Shown: piece by piece, positions 1 to 6,519 of the stretch
How the letters are laid out: each line of letters opens with the position of its first letter
Position numbering within the stretch: position 1 is the stretch's first letter
NCBI GenBank assembly: GCA_905235825.1
Contig: CAJONH010000046.1
Span: 1-8,616 of the forward strand
Length of the DNA stretch: 8,616 nucleotides
DNA from: Candidatus Gastranaerophilales bacterium
Lineage (GTDB): Bacteria > Cyanobacteriota > Vampirovibrionia > Gastranaerophilales > Gastranaerophilaceae
Direction: 5' to 3'
Notes under the pieces: model-generated
Told to the model about the DNA's origin: nothing
Database searches by the model: none
The model's input: only the letters and a program-made list of their open reading frames with translations
Made by a program: the position numbers and the translations under genes

Positions 1-131
1 CCGGTACTATGGGCTTATTCCAGTACACGGGTGATGAAATTTCTTATCTTGTTGACCCCAACGGTATGAGAGTTTCTTCCGTCAACCCGAAAGAAAAAGT
101 TACAATTGCTTTCGGATGTAATTCTCAATAA
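1..131 (+). CDS. 3' end of an unrecognised protein gene (partial)
   Basis: An open frame enters from the left edge (first full codon at base 3) and stops at TAA 129-131, leaving 42 visible residues. The fragment contains YLVDPNGMRV and ends in IAFGCNSQ. It is hydrophilic to mixed with no transmembrane segment, so this could be the C-terminal part of a globular, pilin-like or surface protein, but I do not recognise a family. Its base composition looks less AT-rich than the genes that follow. A strong hairpin terminator starts 25 nt after the stop, which supports this being a genuine gene end and not a chance frame. The gene converges on pheT. Function unknown. Confidence 0.6.
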   Translation, partial: GTMGLFQYTGDEISYLVDPNGMRVSSVNPKEKVTIAFGCNSQ

Positions 132-156
132 TTTTTTCATTTACATCCGGTATTCG

Positions 157-186
157 CAAAAGCCCTTCATTTGAGAAGGGCTTTTG
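157..186. terminator. Intrinsic terminator, probably bidirectional, between convergent genes
   Basis: A perfect 12-bp stem, CAAAAGCCCTTC (157-168) pairing with GAAGGGCTTTTG (175-186), closes a 6-nt loop. The T-run in the right arm and the T-rich bases after it suit termination of the plus-strand gene ending at 131. Read on the minus strand, the same hairpin also ends in a T-run and lies 18 nt past the pheT stop, so it can serve both convergent genes. Confidence 0.88.
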
Positions 187-203
187 TTTAAATTTAAAAT
201 ATT

Positions 204-2657
204 TTATCTGAAATTTATTGCGGGGAATTTTTTTGTTAATCCTGACTTTATGGATGCCATTTCATTATTTATAATTTCATCCGTTAAAGTTGTTTCTTCA
301 TCTTGCAGAGTAATTCTGTAGGCAAGACTCTTAAAGCCTTCCTGAATATGTTCTCCTTCATATATATCAAATAAATTTACACCTTTAAACAGTTTAGCAT
401 TGGCAGACTTTTTAATTGCAAGTGCAATTTGTTCATTTGATATATTTTTTTCTATTGCAAAAGATATATCTCTCTGTACTTCGGGAAACATAGGTAATGA
501 CTTATATTTAACCGTATGAACGGCAGCAGCTTTAAGCAATTTGCTTAAATTTAATTCAAATAAGTAAACCTCCTGATTAATTTTCATTTTATCTTTTAAT
601 AACGGGTATATTTCTCCAAAATATCCTATTGTTTCGGGGGTTTTACCCAATAGTACAATTTTTGCACTTCTTCCCGGATGAAGCCAGGAACAATTATCAT
701 TATTATTTAATTTTACTCTTGATGATATATTTAAAAGTTCAAATAAACTTTCCAAATATCCTTTAAGTGTGTAGAAATCAGGCTTGCTTTGTTTTTTCCA
801 CAAATTATTATTCGTATCTCCCGTTATTAATCCGGATAACATTTGATTTTCTTCAACTCCCGAATTTATTTTATCGGCAGGCTTTTTTATAAAATATGTT
901 TTTCCTGTTTCATAAAGCCAAATATTTTTTTGACCGTTATCAAAGTTATATTTTAAAGCATCAAGCATATTTGCAATTGTTGTCTGCCTTAACATTGTAT
1001 GTTCATCTGACTGCGGATTTTGAACAAAAACAGCTTCTTCTTTGTTATAAGATAATCCGAAACGATTTAATAAAGGTTCTCCTATCAAAGAAGATGTAAT
1101 GCTCTCATTAAAGCCGTAACCTATAAACATTTTATTTATAGAGTTTAAAAGCCTTGCTTCCTGCAATATTTCGGGAGATTGTGTTTTATCGGGCAGTGAC
1201 GGTTCAATTTTGTCATAACCGTATATTCTTGCTATTTCTTCAATTAAATCAACTTCTTGTCTTACATCGTTAACTCTGAAACTCGGTGTTTTAAATTTTG
1301 CGGCGGCATCATTTTTGCCTAAAAGCTCAAAGCCTAAATTCGTAAGTATTTCAATACATTTTTGTGACGGTATTTCAATCCCCAATAAACGTTTAATTTG
1401 ATTAAATCTTAAAGTAATTTGAATATTTTCGGGAGTGTTATCGCCTGTTTCCGTTATACCTTCAAATTTTGCATCGGCATATTTAACGAGCAAATCAACC
1501 GCACGAATTAAAGCGGGTTTTGTTGATTCAATATCAACACCACGTTCAAATCTTGCACACGCTTCACTTCTATAGCCTATGCTTCTTGAATTTTTTCTGT
1601 TTGTCGGCGGAGTAAAATAAGCTGCTTCTAATACAATATTTTTTGTATTATCATCTATTCCCGAATTTATTCCCCCGAATACACCTGCAACACAAACTCC
1701 TTTTTCTTTAGTTGCACATAAAACGGTATCATTGGTAAGTTTTCTTTCAACTTCATCCAGCGTTACTATTGTTTCACCTTCTTTTGCACGTCTTACGCAA
1801 ATATAACCGTTTAATTTATCTTCATCAAATGCGTGCAAAGGCTGACCGTATTCAAGCAAAACATAATTTGTAATATCAACAACATTGTTTATTGAACGTA
1901 TTCCTGATGCTTCCAATCTGCGTGACATCCAATCGGGTGAAGATTTTATTTTAACATCTTTTAAAACGGCAGCACTATAATATGTACAGGTATCCTTTGA
2001 TAAAATTTCAACATTAAAATTTTTAGCCTGCTTATTGTCATATCCCTGTATTTTTTCAAATTTTAATTTTTTATTAAAAAGAGAACAAATTTCACGGGCA
2101 ACACCTATAACAGACATTTCATCGCCTCTGTTTGCCGTAGGTGCAACATCAATAACGGTGTCTTCCGTTAAATTCAATAATTTTTCAAGTTTTGTACCGA
2201 GTTTTATATCTTTAAATAACCTGTTTAAAATAAGAATACCGTCTTCCTTCTGCATTTCGGATAAACCGAGTTCATCCTGCGAACATAACATGCCTTGTGA
2301 TTCAACTCCTCTTATAACGGCAGGAGTAAGTTCAAACTGTTCGCCTGTTTTTCTGTTCAATACTTTAGAGCCTACCGATGCATAAGGTATAATCTGACCT
2401 TCTTCTATATTTTGAGCTCCGCAAACAACTGTCTTTATGGAACTTCCTAAATCGACATCAACCAGATGGAGTTTATCCGCATTGGGATGCTGATTTATTT
2501 TCTTTATTTGTGCTGTTACTATATTGGTAAATTTAGGGCCTGTTGTTTCAATATCCTCTACTTCTAAACCTGACATCGTGAGTTCATGCACTATTTGTTC
2601 TGTTGTTAAATCGGTTATATCAACATATTCATTAAGCCATTCAAGTGAAATTTTCAT
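204..2657 (-). CDS. pheT: Phenylalanine--tRNA ligase, beta subunit
   Basis: Beta chain of the cytosolic alpha2-beta2 enzyme that charges tRNA-Phe with phenylalanine using ATP. The 817 residues match full-length bacterial PheT (about 800). Domains in order: an N-terminal EMAPII-like tRNA-binding region at about 40-150, with VVCGAQNI at 77-84 and GMLCSQDELGL at 122-132; the B3/B4 editing-type region at about 210-380, with NNVVDITNYVL (257-267), GQPLHAFD (271-278) and RFERGVD (369-375); the B5 domain at about 405-480, ending in DLIEEIARIYGYDKI; a catalytic-like core to about 700; and a C-terminal anticodon-binding FDX-ACB domain from about 720 (PMFPEVQRDISF). The ATG at 2657 has AGAGGA on the minus strand at 2665-2670. 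pheS is not adjacent: the upstream gene is alr. Separate pheS and pheT are usual in cyanobacteria. No frameshift or missing domain is visible. Confidence 0.98.
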   Translation of the reverse strand: MKISLEWLNEYVDITDLTTEQIVHELTMSGLEVEDIETTGPKFTNIVTAQIKKINQHPNADKLHLVDVDLGSSIKTVVCGAQNIEEGQIIPYASVGSKVLNRKTGEQFELTPAVIRGVESQGMLCSQDELGLSEMQKEDGILILNRLFKDIKLGTKLEKLLNLTEDTVIDVAPTANRGDEMSVIGVAREICSLFNKKLKFEKIQGYDNKQAKNFNVEILSKDTCTYYSAAVLKDVKIKSSPDWMSRRLEASGIRSINNVVDITNYVLLEYGQPLHAFDEDKLNGYICVRRAKEGETIVTLDEVERKLTNDTVLCATKEKGVCVAGVFGGINSGIDDNTKNIVLEAAYFTPPTNRKNSRSIGYRSEACARFERGVDIESTKPALIRAVDLLVKYADAKFEGITETGDNTPENIQITLRFNQIKRLLGIEIPSQKCIEILTNLGFELLGKNDAAAKFKTPSFRVNDVRQEVDLIEEIARIYGYDKIEPSLPDKTQSPEILQEARLLNSINKMFIGYGFNESITSSLIGEPLLNRFGLSYNKEEAVFVQNPQSDEHTMLRQTTIANMLDALKYNFDNGQKNIWLYETGKTYFIKKPADKINSGVEENQMLSGLITGDTNNNLWKKQSKPDFYTLKGYLESLFELLNISSRVKLNNNDNCSWLHPGRSAKIVLLGKTPETIGYFGEIYPLLKDKMKINQEVYLFELNLSKLLKAAAVHTVKYKSLPMFPEVQRDISFAIEKNISNEQIALAIKKSANAKLFKGVNLFDIYEGEHIQEGFKSLAYRITLQDEETTLTDEIINNEMASIKSGLTKKFPAINFR

Positions 2658-2668
2658 ACCTGTATCCT

Positions 2669-2746
2669 CTATCTAATCTGGTTTCGCACTTGCCGCCGTG
2701 TCAACCCCGCCGGCAAAGTACTCACTTTTTCTAACGAGCCTCTCAT
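2669..2746 (-). CDS. Possible 25-codon leader ORF upstream of pheT
   Basis: In the pheT leader an ATG at 2746 opens 25 codons, starting MRGSLEK and ending RRQVRNQIR. The TAG stop (2669-2671) overlaps the first base of the pheT GAGG Shine-Dalgarno (2666-2669), 11 nt from the pheT start. This layout would allow translational coupling or leader control. Its own ribosome site is weak: GTGAG five bases ahead, or AAGG too far upstream. It contains no phenylalanine, so it is not a classical attenuation peptide of the E. coli pheST type. It crosses the GC-rich hairpin at 2688-2719. It may be a chance frame in a structured leader; low confidence. Confidence 0.25.
   Translation of the reverse strand: MRGSLEKVSTLPAGLTRRQVRNQIR
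2688..2719 (-). promoter_or_regulatory. GC-rich hairpin in the pheT leader
   Basis: TTGCCG (2690-2695) pairs with CGGCAA (2711-2716). The stem extends by two more pairs around a single bulged A at 2717, giving about 8 bp around a 15-nt loop. Bases 2681-2716 are 24/36 G+C in otherwise very AT-rich intergenic DNA. No T-tract follows in the pheT direction, so it is not an ordinary terminator. It lies about 20 nt upstream of the pheT ribosome binding site and could modulate translation or RNA stability, but no known riboswitch or T-box pattern was recognised. Confidence 0.4.
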
Positions 2747-2811
2747 AAAAACTCACTCACTACCTTGATTGTTTATCGTGATTTTTTACTCGGACATTTT
2801 AATACGTATTG

Positions 2812-2840
2812 ATTTTATAATAAATATACTTGCATGTCAC
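2812..2840 (-). promoter_or_regulatory. Candidate sigma-70-type promoter for pheT
   Basis: On the minus strand GTGACA (2835-2840; five of six matches to TTGACA) is followed after exactly 17 bp by TAAAAT (2812-2817; five of six to TATAAT). Transcription would start near 2805 and give a leader of about 150 nt before pheT. It lies between the IS66-like element and pheT, so the element's insertion would leave this promoter intact. Confidence 0.5.
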
Positions 2841-2870
2841 TTTATATGATTATTTTTATTTTACAGTGTT

Positions 2871-2878
2871 AAAAAATG
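2871..2878. repeat. Left copy of 8-bp target-site duplication
   Basis: AAAAAATG directly abuts the GTAA terminus of the element at 2879 and is repeated exactly at 3001-3008. Confidence 0.65.
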
Positions 2879-3000
2879 GTAACTACGCAGCAGAATCATT
2901 TTGAAAATTCAAAAAAAATACAAAACGCAGACCTATTCCTCACTTCTTAAATTTGCTCGGGCAAAATTATAGCATACGATTAATTCGGCTGAGTAGTTAC
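2879..3000. mobile_element. 122-bp MITE-like element, probably IS66-type
   Basis: The two ends are inverted repeats. The left end reads GTAACTACGCAGCAGAATCA (2879-2898) and the right end, read on the minus strand from 3000, reads GTAACTACTCAGCCGAATTA, matching at 17 of 20 positions. The 8-bp sequence AAAAAATG sits immediately outside both ends (2871-2878 and 3001-3008), as a target-site duplication should. IS66-family elements characteristically have ends beginning GTAA and 8-bp duplications, so this looks like a non-autonomous or internally deleted IS66 relative. No transposase is encoded in it. The A-rich duplication is low-complexity, but both its boundaries fall exactly at the repeat ends. 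It sits 24 bp past the alr stop, between alr and pheT. Confidence 0.72.
2966..2974 (-). promoter_or_regulatory. Extended -10 promoter inside the element, pointing at pheT
   Basis: On the minus strand the sequence reads TGCTATAAT, a perfect extended -10 (TGn then TATAAT), just inside the right inverted repeat. No convincing -35 is seen at 16-18 bp, but extended -10 promoters can act without one. About 25 nt downstream is a Shine-Dalgarno-like GTGAGGA (GAGG at 2938-2941) with no sizeable ORF after it. This may be the leftover start of the parent IS's first gene. Transcription would run towards pheT. Confidence 0.4.
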
Positions 3001-3008
3001 AAAAAATG
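3001..3008. repeat. Right copy of 8-bp target-site duplication
   Basis: AAAAAATG directly follows the element's right end at 3000 and is identical to 2871-2878. Confidence 0.65.
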
Positions 3009-3024
3009 CCTTGTTTCAAAAATT

Positions 3025-4161
3025 TTATCTTGTATAAACTCTGGAAAGACGGGCTTTAAGTCTGCATATAAGTTCGTAATTAATTGTATTCAGTATATCT
3101 GCCCATTCATTTATTGAAATTGATTCATCTCCGTCGGAACCTATTAATGTTATTACATCGCCTTCGTTTGCATTAATTCCCGTTATGTCGAACATCATCT
3201 GATCCATAGTGATATTCCCTATTTGAGGAATTTTTTTCCCTTTTATTATCCCGTATATTTTATTTGAAAGCCGTCTGTCAACTCCATCCGCATAACCTAT
3301 AGGGATTGTAGCAATCTGTGTTTCGCATTTTGCCGTATATGTGTGAGAATAGCTTACCCCTTCACCTTTATGTGCCGTATGTATATTTATAATCCGTCCT
3401 TTTAAGCTCATAACGGGAGTTAAATCGGGAATACGTTTTGCAAATGGCGGTAAATCAGGAATTAACCCGTGCAGAGCTATACCAAGACGCACCATATTAT
3501 AATTTTTAATGTCGTATTGAGCAATTGTTGCTGCCGTATTAAAACAATGCAGAAGAAGTCCTTTTGTATCAATTTGAGATAAAATTTCATCCCAAATTTT
3601 TATTTGCTCTTTTGTTTTTTCTTCAACTTCGGCACAGGCAAAATGAGTAAAAATACCTTGCAGTTCAATAGCTTTATTCTGCTGTACTTTTTTTATAAAA
3701 TCTACTGCTTTATTTTTTTCTACACCAATTCTATTCATGCCTGTATCGAGTTTTATATGAGCTTTGGTTTTCAATCCCGTTTTTTTAAATGTCAGTTCTG
3801 CTGCTTCAATATGATTATCCAAAAACATAGAAACAGAAATATCATTTTGTGCGGCATAGTCAAATGCCCATACCGGAGCTGCTCCTAAAACAAGAATAGG
3901 AACTTTAAACTTATTTTCTCTGAGTTCCATTCCTTCATCTATTGAAGCAACTCCCAGATAATCTACTCCCGATGCTATTAATGTCGGTGTAATCATGTTA
4001 CTTCCATGCCCGTATGCATCAGCTTTAACAACTGCAAGAACTTTAGTTCCTTTTTTTACAAATGTTTTTAATTCAAGAATATTTTTTTCTACCGCATCAA
4101 GATTTATTTCTACCCACGCATCTCTTTTGGTATTTATGTTTGATTGTCTTTGAAATTTCAT
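3025..4161 (-). CDS. alr: Alanine racemase (PLP-dependent)
   Basis: Cytosolic enzyme interconverting L- and D-alanine, supplying D-alanine for peptidoglycan. The 378 residues are full length for the fold-type III family (about 370-390). The N-terminal TIM barrel carries AVVKADAYGHG (43-53), where K46 is the PLP lysine. Further barrel signatures are KLDTGMNRIG (137-146), THFACAE (172-178) and the phosphate-binding region NTAA (208-211), which has Thr where many homologues have Ser. MVRLGIALHG follows at 223-232. The C-terminal beta domain has GEGVSYSHTYTA, with Y271 as the expected second catalytic base, PIGYADG (287-293), GNITMDQ (315-321) and the closing CRLKARLSRVY. The ATG at 4161 follows AAGGA (minus, 4169-4173) by seven bases. 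It is divergent from the glycosyltransferase, with 69 nt between starts. A TATAAT at 4249-4254 (minus) is a weak promoter candidate. Confidence 0.97.
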   Translation of the reverse strand: MKFQRQSNINTKRDAWVEINLDAVEKNILELKTFVKKGTKVLAVVKADAYGHGSNMITPTLIASGVDYLGVASIDEGMELRENKFKVPILVLGAAPVWAFDYAAQNDISVSMFLDNHIEAAELTFKKTGLKTKAHIKLDTGMNRIGVEKNKAVDFIKKVQQNKAIELQGIFTHFACAEVEEKTKEQIKIWDEILSQIDTKGLLLHCFNTAATIAQYDIKNYNMVRLGIALHGLIPDLPPFAKRIPDLTPVMSLKGRIINIHTAHKGEGVSYSHTYTAKCETQIATIPIGYADGVDRRLSNKIYGIIKGKKIPQIGNITMDQMMFDITGINANEGDVITLIGSDGDESISINEWADILNTINYELICRLKARLSRVYTR

Positions 4162-4190
4162 GTCTACATCCTTGGTTTAGAAATCCTGCC

Positions 4191-4201
4191 TGTGATATTA
4201 T
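4191..4201 (+). promoter_or_regulatory. Extended -10 promoter for the glycosyltransferase gene
   Basis: TGTGATATTAT contains the extended -10 TGA-TATTAT, with a -35-like TTGGTT at 4172-4177 (18-bp spacer). Transcription would start near 4208, downstream of the ATG at 4144, which favours the ATG at 4231 as the true start. The same TGTGATAWWAT pattern precedes the genes at 6199 and 7389. Confidence 0.5.
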
Positions 4202-4230
4202 TTATTCTAACAAAAAAGGAAAAATTGAGT

Positions 4231-5964
4231 ATGGAAACAAATAAGAAAATTATACCTTATATATTCTTAATGTTATTTACCTGCATAATTTTTACGGTAT
4301 TTTACGGCAGATGGGGGGATTTTTTCTTTGATATTTCAAGAGAGTTGTATGTTCCTTCCGCAATAAACAACGGAGATGTTTTATATAAAGATATTTTTAA
4401 TGTATATGCCCCGTTGGGTTATCAGTTAAATGCTTTTATAACATCAATATTCGGAAACGGGCTGTGTACTTTTTATTTATCGGGATTAATTAATTCAATT
4501 TTAATAATATATGCAATTTACTCAATTTCACGCATTTTTTTAAACCGTAGAGTTTCAATTTCATTATGTTGTTTTATTATTACGGCTTGTTTTTTTACAA
4601 ATTCAATAGCTAACTATATTCTGCCCTATTCTTATTCTGTCGTTTATGCTATGAGTACATTTTTATGGGCTTTATTCTTTATTCTTTATTATGAAAAAAC
4701 TAAAAAGAAGAAATATTTGTATCTTTCATTTCTTATTTTTGGTACATCTATATCATTTAAATATGATTATATGGCATTTATGCTTATTTTGGCTTTCTTC
4801 TTCTTTTATAAAACAACATTGAAAGATAAGTTATTATGCATTATTTCCTTCTTTTTTGCTCCTTTTTTATCTTTAACTGATTTATTAATAAAGGGATTAA
4901 ATATATCAGATATAGAAAATGCTGTCAATTATATAATACTTCTGGCAAAATCAGACAGTGTAAATCATTTATATAATTATTTGGGGTTAATTCCTAATAT
5001 TTATTATGTTAAAACACTATTCTTTAATTTGATTTATGCGGGAATTTCTTTTTCCCTTATATTATTGCCTGTATTCTTTAGAAATCTGTACAAAAAAACA
5101 ACGAAAGTTGTTCGTTTTTTATGTAACAGCATAAATCTGTTATTTTTTATTTTTATATTTATAATTTTAACACTGTTTTATCTTCAAAAAGGTCATTTGA
5201 TTTTTTGCTGGAGTTCATTATTACTGTTTGTTTTACTTGTATTATTTATAAATAAAAAACGTTTAAATTATGACAGTAATGATAAATTATGCTTAATTCT
5301 CTTGATATCAGTAATTTTAGCGGGTATAAAGTGTATATTTAACATAAGTTTTAATACCTACGGTAATTTTTATCTTCCGTTTATTGCTTTATGTTATGTG
5401 GTTTACATTTGCAGATATATCAATAATGATGAAATAAAACAACAAATTATACAAAAAAATTTAAGTTATTGTTTATTGATTTTTGCACTTATATATTTTG
5501 TATGTAATTTTATAAATGCATTTTTATATAAAACCGATGAATTAAAATCAAATAAAGGTACATTCTATACGGATAGAAATTACTCTTATGTTATAAACAG
5601 TGTTTGTGATTATCTCATAAAAAATACAACAAAAGAAGATAAGGTGCTGGTTGTTCCCGATGGTTCAATGATTAACTATTTTACGGACAGAAAATCCGAT
5701 AATATGTATTATTACCTTACACCTCCAAATGTTGAAATTTTCGGCAGCGAAAATATAATAAACGCTTTAAAAGCAAATCTGCCCGAATATATTGTAATTC
5801 AACCCGTAATGTATGTGGATTACGGTCAAACATCATTTTGTAAAAGTTATGGCAGTAATATATGTGATTTTATTTATAAAAATTATAAACAGGAATATTA
5901 TATTCAAGATAAAGAGTCATTATTTTGGATGTCAATATATAAAAACTTTGAGCATATTAATTAA
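4231..5964 (+). CDS. Polytopic membrane glycosyltransferase, GT-C (GT39/PMT-like)
   Basis: 577 residues with about 12-13 predicted hydrophobic segments (roughly 8-25, 79-101, 108-128, 137-154, 162-195 as two, 199-220, 262-284, 300-340 as two, 350-370, 378-396, 411-432), then a hydrophilic C-terminal domain (about 435-577), probably outside the membrane. After the first segment comes GRWGDFFFDISRELYVP, then G-D-VLYKDIFNVYAPLGY, resembling the first extracytoplasmic loop of GT-C enzymes that use polyprenyl-phosphate sugars. D30 or D34 is the likely catalytic acid. The acceptor is unknown; lipid, polysaccharide or protein glycosylation in the envelope are all possible. I chose ATG 4231 (AAAAAGGA at 4213-4220) over ATG 4144, because 4144 lies upstream of the predicted promoter start and inside the alr coding start. 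Very AT-rich, with long Phe/Ile/Tyr/Leu runs. Confidence 0.75.
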   Translation: METNKKIIPYIFLMLFTCIIFTVFYGRWGDFFFDISRELYVPSAINNGDVLYKDIFNVYAPLGYQLNAFITSIFGNGLCTFYLSGLINSILIIYAIYSISRIFLNRRVSISLCCFIITACFFTNSIANYILPYSYSVVYAMSTFLWALFFILYYEKTKKKKYLYLSFLIFGTSISFKYDYMAFMLILAFFFFYKTTLKDKLLCIISFFFAPFLSLTDLLIKGLNISDIENAVNYIILLAKSDSVNHLYNYLGLIPNIYYVKTLFFNLIYAGISFSLILLPVFFRNLYKKTTKVVRFLCNSINLLFFIFIFIILTLFYLQKGHLIFCWSSLLLFVLLVLFINKKRLNYDSNDKLCLILLISVILAGIKCIFNISFNTYGNFYLPFIALCYVVYICRYINNDEIKQQIIQKNLSYCLLIFALIYFVCNFINAFLYKTDELKSNKGTFYTDRNYSYVINSVCDYLIKNTTKEDKVLVVPDGSMINYFTDRKSDNMYYYLTPPNVEIFGSENIINALKANLPEYIVIQPVMYVDYGQTSFCKSYGSNICDFIYKNYKQEYYIQDKESLFWMSIYKNFEHIN

Positions 5965-6017
5965 GTAATGGTTTGTGAATTGGAAATAAAAAAATATTCA
6001 AGCGGATACTTCTCTCC

Positions 6018-6088
6018 TAAATTGCAAACTTCAACCCCAAAAAGTGCTAAACAACGCACTTTCATCTGTTGTTTCAGTATGCAATTTA
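6018..6088. repeat. 71-nt imperfect inverted repeat / possible structured RNA
   Basis: Nested complementary arms form a long interrupted hairpin. The outer arms are TAAATTGCA (6018-6026) with TGCAATTTA (6080-6088), a perfect 9 bp. The middle pair is CAAC (6032-6035) with GTTG (6068-6071). The inner pair is AAAGTGC (6041-6047) with GCACTTT (6056-6062) around an 8-nt loop. No T-tract follows on the plus strand. It could be a small RNA, an mRNA-end stabiliser or a REP/MITE-like unit. No flanking duplication is evident. Confidence 0.45.
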
Positions 6089-6166
6089 ACGGAGTTTCGT
6101 ATATGCTTTCATATTTTTTTATTTTCAAATCCATTATTCAGTTAATACTCTCAAAACTTTAGTAAA

Positions 6167-6177
6167 TGTGATAAAAT
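6167..6177 (+). promoter_or_regulatory. Extended -10 promoter for the zinc-ribbon/protease operon
   Basis: TGTGATAAAAT holds TGA followed by TAAAAT, an extended -10 about 21 bases before the ATG at 6199. A start near 6184 would leave a leader of about 15 nt that still includes the AAAGGG ribosome site (6187-6192). No strong -35 is seen. Confidence 0.5.
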
Positions 6178-6198
6178 AAAATAACAAAAGGGTATTTT

Positions 6199-6519
6199 AT
6201 GAATAGAGAAGAACAAATAAAAATAATAGAGAATATGCAGGCTGTAGTTGAGCAAATGAAACTTGACGATATAGAGGAAGACCCCTCGCTAGCCGAAGAA
6301 ACTTTTGAATGTTCGTGCTGTGCTAAAACTCAAATGATGGCAGGTTCAATACAATACGGGAAATACAGGCTGTGCAACGATTGTGTATTACTTGCCGAAA
6401 CAGGTTTTGCAATAGGTAAGTTCAAAAATGCCGATGAACTTATAAAAGCAATGGAAGATACAAGACTTGAAGAAATGTGTAAATTCATTAAAATGGAACA
6501 GCAAAGGGAAAGTAATTAA
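6199..6519 (+). CDS. Small zinc-ribbon protein, function unknown
   Basis: 106 residues, acidic, with no signal peptide or membrane segment, so probably cytosolic. A charged N-terminal helix (about 1-33) leads into FECSCCAKTQ (37-46) and RLCNDCVLLAE (57-67). C38-x2-C41 and C59-x2-C62 make a plausible zinc-ribbon; C40 and C94 are extra cysteines. The C-terminal part (about 75-106) looks helical. The ATG is preceded by AAAGGG at 6187-6192, six bases away. Its TAA (6517-6519) shares the final A with the ATG of the metalloprotease gene, so the two are translationally coupled and likely act together. I do not recognise a named family. Possible roles include an adaptor, a regulator or a zinc-dependent partner of the protease; this is inference only. 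Confidence 0.82.
   Translation: MNREEQIKIIENMQAVVEQMKLDDIEEDPSLAEETFECSCCAKTQMMAGSIQYGKYRLCNDCVLLAETGFAIGKFKNADELIKAMEDTRLEEMCKFIKMEQQRESN

Larger units (their letters stand above)
2658..3024. other. 367-nt intergenic region between alr and pheT
   Basis: The gap is accounted for by several parts. From the alr side these are the MITE-like element with its duplications (2871-3008), the candidate pheT promoter (2812-2840), AT-rich leader, a possible small ORF (2669-2746) with a GC-rich hairpin, and the pheT ribosome binding site (2665-2670). No clear intrinsic terminator follows alr, so alr-pheT read-through is possible. No tRNA or known riboswitch was recognised. Confidence 0.7.

Noticed and set aside
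896..2385. Plus-strand ORFs inside pheT (896-1099 and 2035-2385)
   Set aside because: Antisense shadows of a well-conserved pheT; no family signature or ribosome site.
2699..2704. TTGACA on the minus strand as a -35 box for pheT
   Set aside because: No -10-like hexamer at 16-18 bp, and transcription would start at or past the ribosome site. It is part of the GC-rich hairpin loop.
4144..4230. ATG at 4144 as the start of the glycosyltransferase
   Set aside because: It lies inside the alr start, lacks a good ribosome site, and is upstream of the predicted transcription start near 4208. ATG 4231 has AAAAAGGA ahead of it.
3604..4244. Plus-strand ORFs over alr (3604-3888 and 4062-4244)
   Set aside because: Phe/Cys-rich antisense shadows of alr without supporting signals.
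5968..6162. 64-codon plus-strand ORF right after the glycosyltransferase gene
   Set aside because: No ribosome site before its ATG, no recognisable domain, and it runs through the inverted repeat at 6018-6088, which better explains the region. An opposite-strand frame is also open here, as expected by chance.
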